A DNA stretch of 64,000 nucleotides from Ailanthus altissimus (taxonomy: Eukaryota; Streptophyta; Magnoliopsida; Sapindales; Simaroubaceae). The notes beneath the pieces are model-generated. The model did not search any database, was not told the DNA's origin, and saw only the letters and a program-made list of their open reading frames with translations. Position numbers and translations under genes: made by a program. The stretch spans positions 17,266,501 through 17,330,500 of the forward strand of contig OX327705.1 in the NCBI GenBank assembly GCA_946807835.1. The letters run 5' to 3'. Positions 60,285-64,000 of the stretch are shown one piece after another; the stretch's first letter is position 1; every line of letters starts with the position of its first letter.

Positions 60285-60860
60285 GACACGAGTCTATTTT
60301 TCACTGAATTTGGGTGCAGAGCGACTACCAGTGAGCTGGCTCACTCAGTTTGACAGTAACTACTCCCCACGTTGGTCAGCACCAGAGGTAGTAGGGGCTA
60401 GAATAGATGACGAAATGAGCATGAGAGGTGGCATCAAAGAGGCTGCTTCTAGCAAAATTCGACAGGGCTCCGGTGTCCGGAGCACACCAAACCCATAGCA
60501 AGATTCGTCAGTGATGAGACTCGTGCGGCGTCCAAACGTGTCGAGAAAAACAATTAGTCAAGGCGGAGAGGATGCCAGGGTCTCAGACAACTCGACGTGG
60601 GCCAAGGACGGCTTCAACGGCGGCAGTTTTAGTAGGTCGAATCAACACTGTGAGACCAAATCATCAAACATGCAGAGGTCGCCTGAAACAAAAACAGAAA
60701 GACAAAAAAGGAAAAAAAAAAAACAAACAAAGAGAAAGACAGAAACCATAAAAGAAAGAGATATTAAAAAGAAAAGAAGAAAAAGTTGCAGATCCCCGGA
60801 GGAGCAAAAGCCCCTTCTCTGATGGATACATGGTTAGAGGGGGCGGCAGTTTTAGTAGTC
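60285..60860. other. GC-richer island, not identified
   Basis: A block with markedly more G and C than its surroundings, holding frames 60310-60498 and 60511-60822 on the plus strand. Neither translation shows a motif I know, and the second ends in a lysine/arginine-rich purine tract. The sequence CGGCAGTTTTAGTAG occurs twice (about 60621 and 60844), flanking the purine tract. It could be the 5' end of a gene, a captured fragment or a regulatory region. Confidence 0.35.
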
Positions 60861-60899
60861 AGGTTTTTTTAGAGAAAAATATTTAAGGGAGAGAAAAGC

Positions 60900-63180
60900 G
60901 CCTTTTTGTCAAACTCGGCGTATCTCATACTTTGGTGGTTCAGATTGTAGTTCTTAGAAATAACAGACAATCAAGACTCAAAAGATGGATGTAGAAATTT
61001 TGACTTCAAAAAGGCTCAGTTAATTTGGATGTTTGAAACGTGAGGAGCCCATATCAGTGTTCAAAGAAGAATTCAAACACCCAAAAGCTCATTATTCGGA
61101 CGTTCAAAATTGTTTTTCAGAAATTTTGACGTCACCTAAACCACATTTAATTTCTTAACTGAAATATTTAGTGAAAGTAACCTTGGAGGAATTGAAGCAG
61201 CACTTTGAATTATAAAAGTGATAGCCCAGTACAATCTACAAAGACGGTGCAGTACTGTCTGTTCTTAACTTTATCGTCTTTTATTGGTAACATAATTAAT
61301 ATATAATATATGTCATGTCATCTCATCTCATGATCATCATCAACCGCCGACAGGCAGATTGGACAAAAGAAAACAAGAAGAACTAAACCCTAATCTAATA
61401 AAAGTTAAAAGTGTTTCATAGGGTTAGGCATCTGTAACAATTTTGCTGCTGTTATTGCGTTAAATATAAGTAAAAACATGCAAACTATATGTAAAATTTG
61501 AAGAATCTAACACGAACCTTGAGGTATTAAAATGTAATACCTGACATGTGAAATAGAATTTGGAATTTGAAAATTTTTATATAAAGCTGAGAATATATCA
61601 AAACCAAAACCAAATTACCTAGCTAAGACGGCCTAATGTAAAATAAACACAAACCAAAATACAAATGCACTGGTAAAAGAAGAAAAAAGAACAGAAGGTA
61701 AAACTATAAACATATCTCTAATTATAGTTAATAAAACACTCCGGTTTGCATATAATTTTTTACAAAAGTTCCCTCTTGATGGCTTTTTCTCTCAACAAAT
61801 ACACGTCTAAGAATGGAAACCAATAATTAGAAATATAATGAACAATAACATTTTGATTATACATGAATTAAAATGTATACCTATCAAAAAAAATTCAAAA
61901 ATTAGTTAAACTCAAATCACAATCACGAAATTAAGGATATATATAAGTCATAAGTCTTAACTAGCTGATCATTGAGATGACAACATTGTTTAAAAAGAAT
62001 TAAAATTCTCTCATAATCCAAATTTACAACTTTTGAGGATCTTTTGATATGTGTGGCTCTTAGGCATGGGTGATAAAAATCTATTCTTCTACTATATTTC
62101 TTTTTATCAATTATCAATCATGTACTTATGTTTACTTAAATGAAAGCTTAACTTAAAAAAGATGATCTTAATTTTAGACGTTGGAAATACTTTACTGAAG
62201 AATGCCACATAGCTGAGGTGAGGCAAATATTATCTTATATTGTTCTTTTAAATGTCTCTCTGTCTTTTAGAGCAATATAATGCCATGCTAAATCATCAAA
62301 TGCCAGTTCTGTTGGTCACGTATATATACAAACTTGTGAAAGTTATTTTTAAATCATTTCACAGAATTATCGGGATTAAACCTATATATTTATCAATATA
62401 TATACACGAATAATTAGAACCACTTGATGAAGGTTAGTCCCACTAGGGTTTGATATAAAGGAAAGACTTAATAATTTATGCCTCAGAGCTATTCTCATTT
62501 AGATGGATCCTGAAGTAATGAAGATAAACACACTCAAGATGGAATATTCTAAGAGAAAATAATATCACATATTAACGTATAATACAGACGCCATACAAGT
62601 TAAGGCCGGGTGAATATATAGATAAAAAGACAATGACAAAACTCTTTTCTTCTTTTTCTTTCTTTTTTTTTTTTTTGTATTTTTCCTTTTGCCGTATAAA
62701 TGATGACTTATGATGAATTCTTTTTCTGTAGCATGTCTTATGTATTTGTCCGAGAATCCGTTGTACCAAATTGAGCAAGTATATTTCTTAATATTGGAAA
62801 GAGAGAAAAAAAAAAGAAATATATTAGATTCAACATGTAACATATTTAAGAAAGCATAAACTAAGTAAACATATAAAATATCATACATGAAAAATAGAGT
62901 ACCAAATTCATGGCTTATCATCCAACAAGATAAATAAAATATTTCCCTGTTGATTTACATATGCCTATAATACTTGAGTATATTTGTTATATATATATAC
63001 TCTCCAAATATTAATTCAAATCGATAGCAAAACCATCTATGGCAGAAAGATTATAACGGGAACTCAGTAAAAAAAATAATTAGGGTTCTGGATATATATA
63101 TATCAAAAGAAGGAAGGGAAGAAAGAAAGGATGAAGCTATATATCAATCACTATAAACCAAAGATGTGAAAGTATACCTC
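60900..63180. other. AT-rich intergenic DNA, no gene recognised
   Basis: The frames on either strand (61923-62117, 62565-62921) are low-complexity or have no motif. AAACCCTAAT near 61384 is a single short telomere-box-like site. Confidence 0.45.
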
Positions 63181-63228
63181 TGCTTGAGATGATCATCTTG
63201 TGCATTTTAGCAAGGAAAAGCTTGGTGT

Positions 63229-63249
63229 GAGGAATGAAGCCTGGTCCGA
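63229..63249 (-). ncRNA. MIR166: Mature miR166 (3' arm)
   Basis: 21-nt exact match to the family; 5' U on the transcript as preferred by AGO1/AGO10. Confidence 0.9.
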
Positions 63250-63684
63250 GATCGGTGCATGAAGTTTATCGAATAACAACTCAAAAAAAAAAAACAAATT
63301 AAAGAAAAGACAAGAAAGATCAAGATCAAACCCTTGTACCTCCTACATATATTCTACTCTTCTCTCTCAAAATTCACAGTACTAGCACTCAAAGAAGCTC
63401 AGTCCTTTCTTATAACTTACAAAGCACACAGACCCTATAATCAATCCAAAAAGGGGCATCTAGAACATTTAAAGAAATTAATTAAAATGGAAGAGATCAT
63501 TTAGAAGGATCTTGGATCGGATTTCGTTCCAGACAATCCTTTCCTTTTATCAAGAAACCTCTCAAACAAAATATGATGATCAGGCTGAGAGTAATCAAGT
63601 GCTTAATAATATCTATGTTATGAAAAACACGCATACAAAGCAATGATAAATAACAGTTAATGGAGAAAAAAATTAACCATACGA

Positions 63685-63705
63685 TCTTGGATCAAACTTC
63701 ATTCC
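63685..63705 (-). ncRNA. Candidate miR166* (5' arm)
   Basis: Pairs with the mature strand with 17 Watson-Crick pairs, two G-U pairs and two A-C mismatches over 21 positions. Inferred from complementarity. Confidence 0.6.
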
Positions 63706-63849
63706 AAACACCTCTCTTCCTTCTTTCGAGAACTCTTTACTAGCTCTTTTTCTCATGATTCAAGAATCAAATAACCAAAGAAAACAAGGCTGCAGCAAGC
63801 AGCTAGCCTATTCAAGTCCTTTTATCTCTCTCCTTCTCCTTTACACACA

Positions 63850-63866
63850 GCAATTTAATATATGAA
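63850..63866 (-). promoter_or_regulatory. Possible TATA box of MIR166
   Basis: Minus strand reads CATATATTAAATT about 150 nt upstream of the 5' hairpin arm, followed by a GA-rich leader (AAAGGAGAAGGAGAGAG). The position fits a Pol II miRNA promoter; this is inference. Confidence 0.35.
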
Positions 63867-64000
63867 AATATAGAAAGAGAGACAAACGATTGTGTAAAAT
63901 GTGGGAAAGCACATGATGGACAGGTCATTTGTATTGATAAAATAATGAAAAGGCTGGTGGGTTTTTGGAGGGATGATATTGTCTTCTTCTTAAGGCTTTT

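Larger units (their letters stand above)
63224..63712 (-). ncRNA. MIR166: MIR166 precursor
   Basis: The minus strand at 63249-63229 carries TCGGACCAGGCTTCATTCC followed by TC, a perfect 21-nt miR166 of the ...CCTC variant. miR166 directs cleavage of class III HD-ZIP mRNAs, controlling leaf polarity, meristem and vascular patterning. A partner arm lies upstream in the transcript at 63705-63685 (GGAATGAAGTTTGATCCAAG plus A), similar to known miR166* sequences. The arms 63682-63712 and 63224-63254 match at 25 of 31 positions without gaps; with two G-U pairs 27 of 31 can pair. The mature strand sits on the 3' arm, as in all MIR166 genes. The intervening loop is about 430 nt, much longer than usual. 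A second, weaker partner segment is at 63510-63530. Confidence 0.85.

Noticed and set aside
62565..62921. 118-codon minus-strand frame with a lysine run
   Set aside because: The length depends on a poly-pyrimidine run on the plus strand; no motif.

Overview
The window looks like nuclear DNA of a flowering plant, most likely a eudicot. It is AT-rich and lacks bacterial-style gene packing. It carries spliced GT-AG exons, plant Ty3/gypsy and Ty1/copia LTR retrotransposons, a plant-type TRIM element, and a perfect copy of the mature miR166 sequence. The species cannot be fixed from the sequence alone.

Left edge (1-5.5 kb): five 3' exons of a plant family GH3 beta-glucosidase / exo-beta-glucanase gene lie on the minus strand (1348-4108). 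They are in frame with good splice sites, but the N-terminal third of the protein is not found anywhere in the window. Short tandem repeats of 50 bp and about 24 bp follow.

Middle (5.5-59.5 kb): nested retrotransposons fill almost all of this stretch. A solo LTR (E, 5545-14643) is split by a gag-only gypsy element (A, 5598-13414), which holds its own solo LTR (J). A copia element (F, 15642-28716) keeps gag and part of protease; it contains solo LTR G, and its 3' LTR is split by a minus-strand Tat-type gypsy element (H, 20433-28647), which in turn carries solo LTR I and an antisense extra ORF with its own promoter. After F comes a decayed fragment of an MCTP (C2-domain / PRT_C) gene. A Tat-type element with three LTRs (D/L, 29498-59470) follows. 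It is interrupted by gag-only element C (minus strand), a TRIM, a copia-like solo LTR (M) and gag-only element B, and B is broken by another solo LTR (N).

Right edge (59.5-64 kb): AT-rich unique DNA with one compositionally odd island (60.28-60.86 kb) and a minus-strand MIR166 locus (63224-63712), whose hairpin arms are about 430 nt apart.

The functional candidates are therefore MIR166, which targets class III HD-ZIP mRNAs, and possibly the truncated GH3 gene. The rest records insertion, solo-LTR formation and decay. Six insertions have recognisable 5-bp target duplications; two are perfect and four differ by one transition. A, B and C share one plan (tRNA-Asp-type primer site, gag only, no pol, conserved 1.6-kb non-coding 3' region) and look like a gag-only non-autonomous family.
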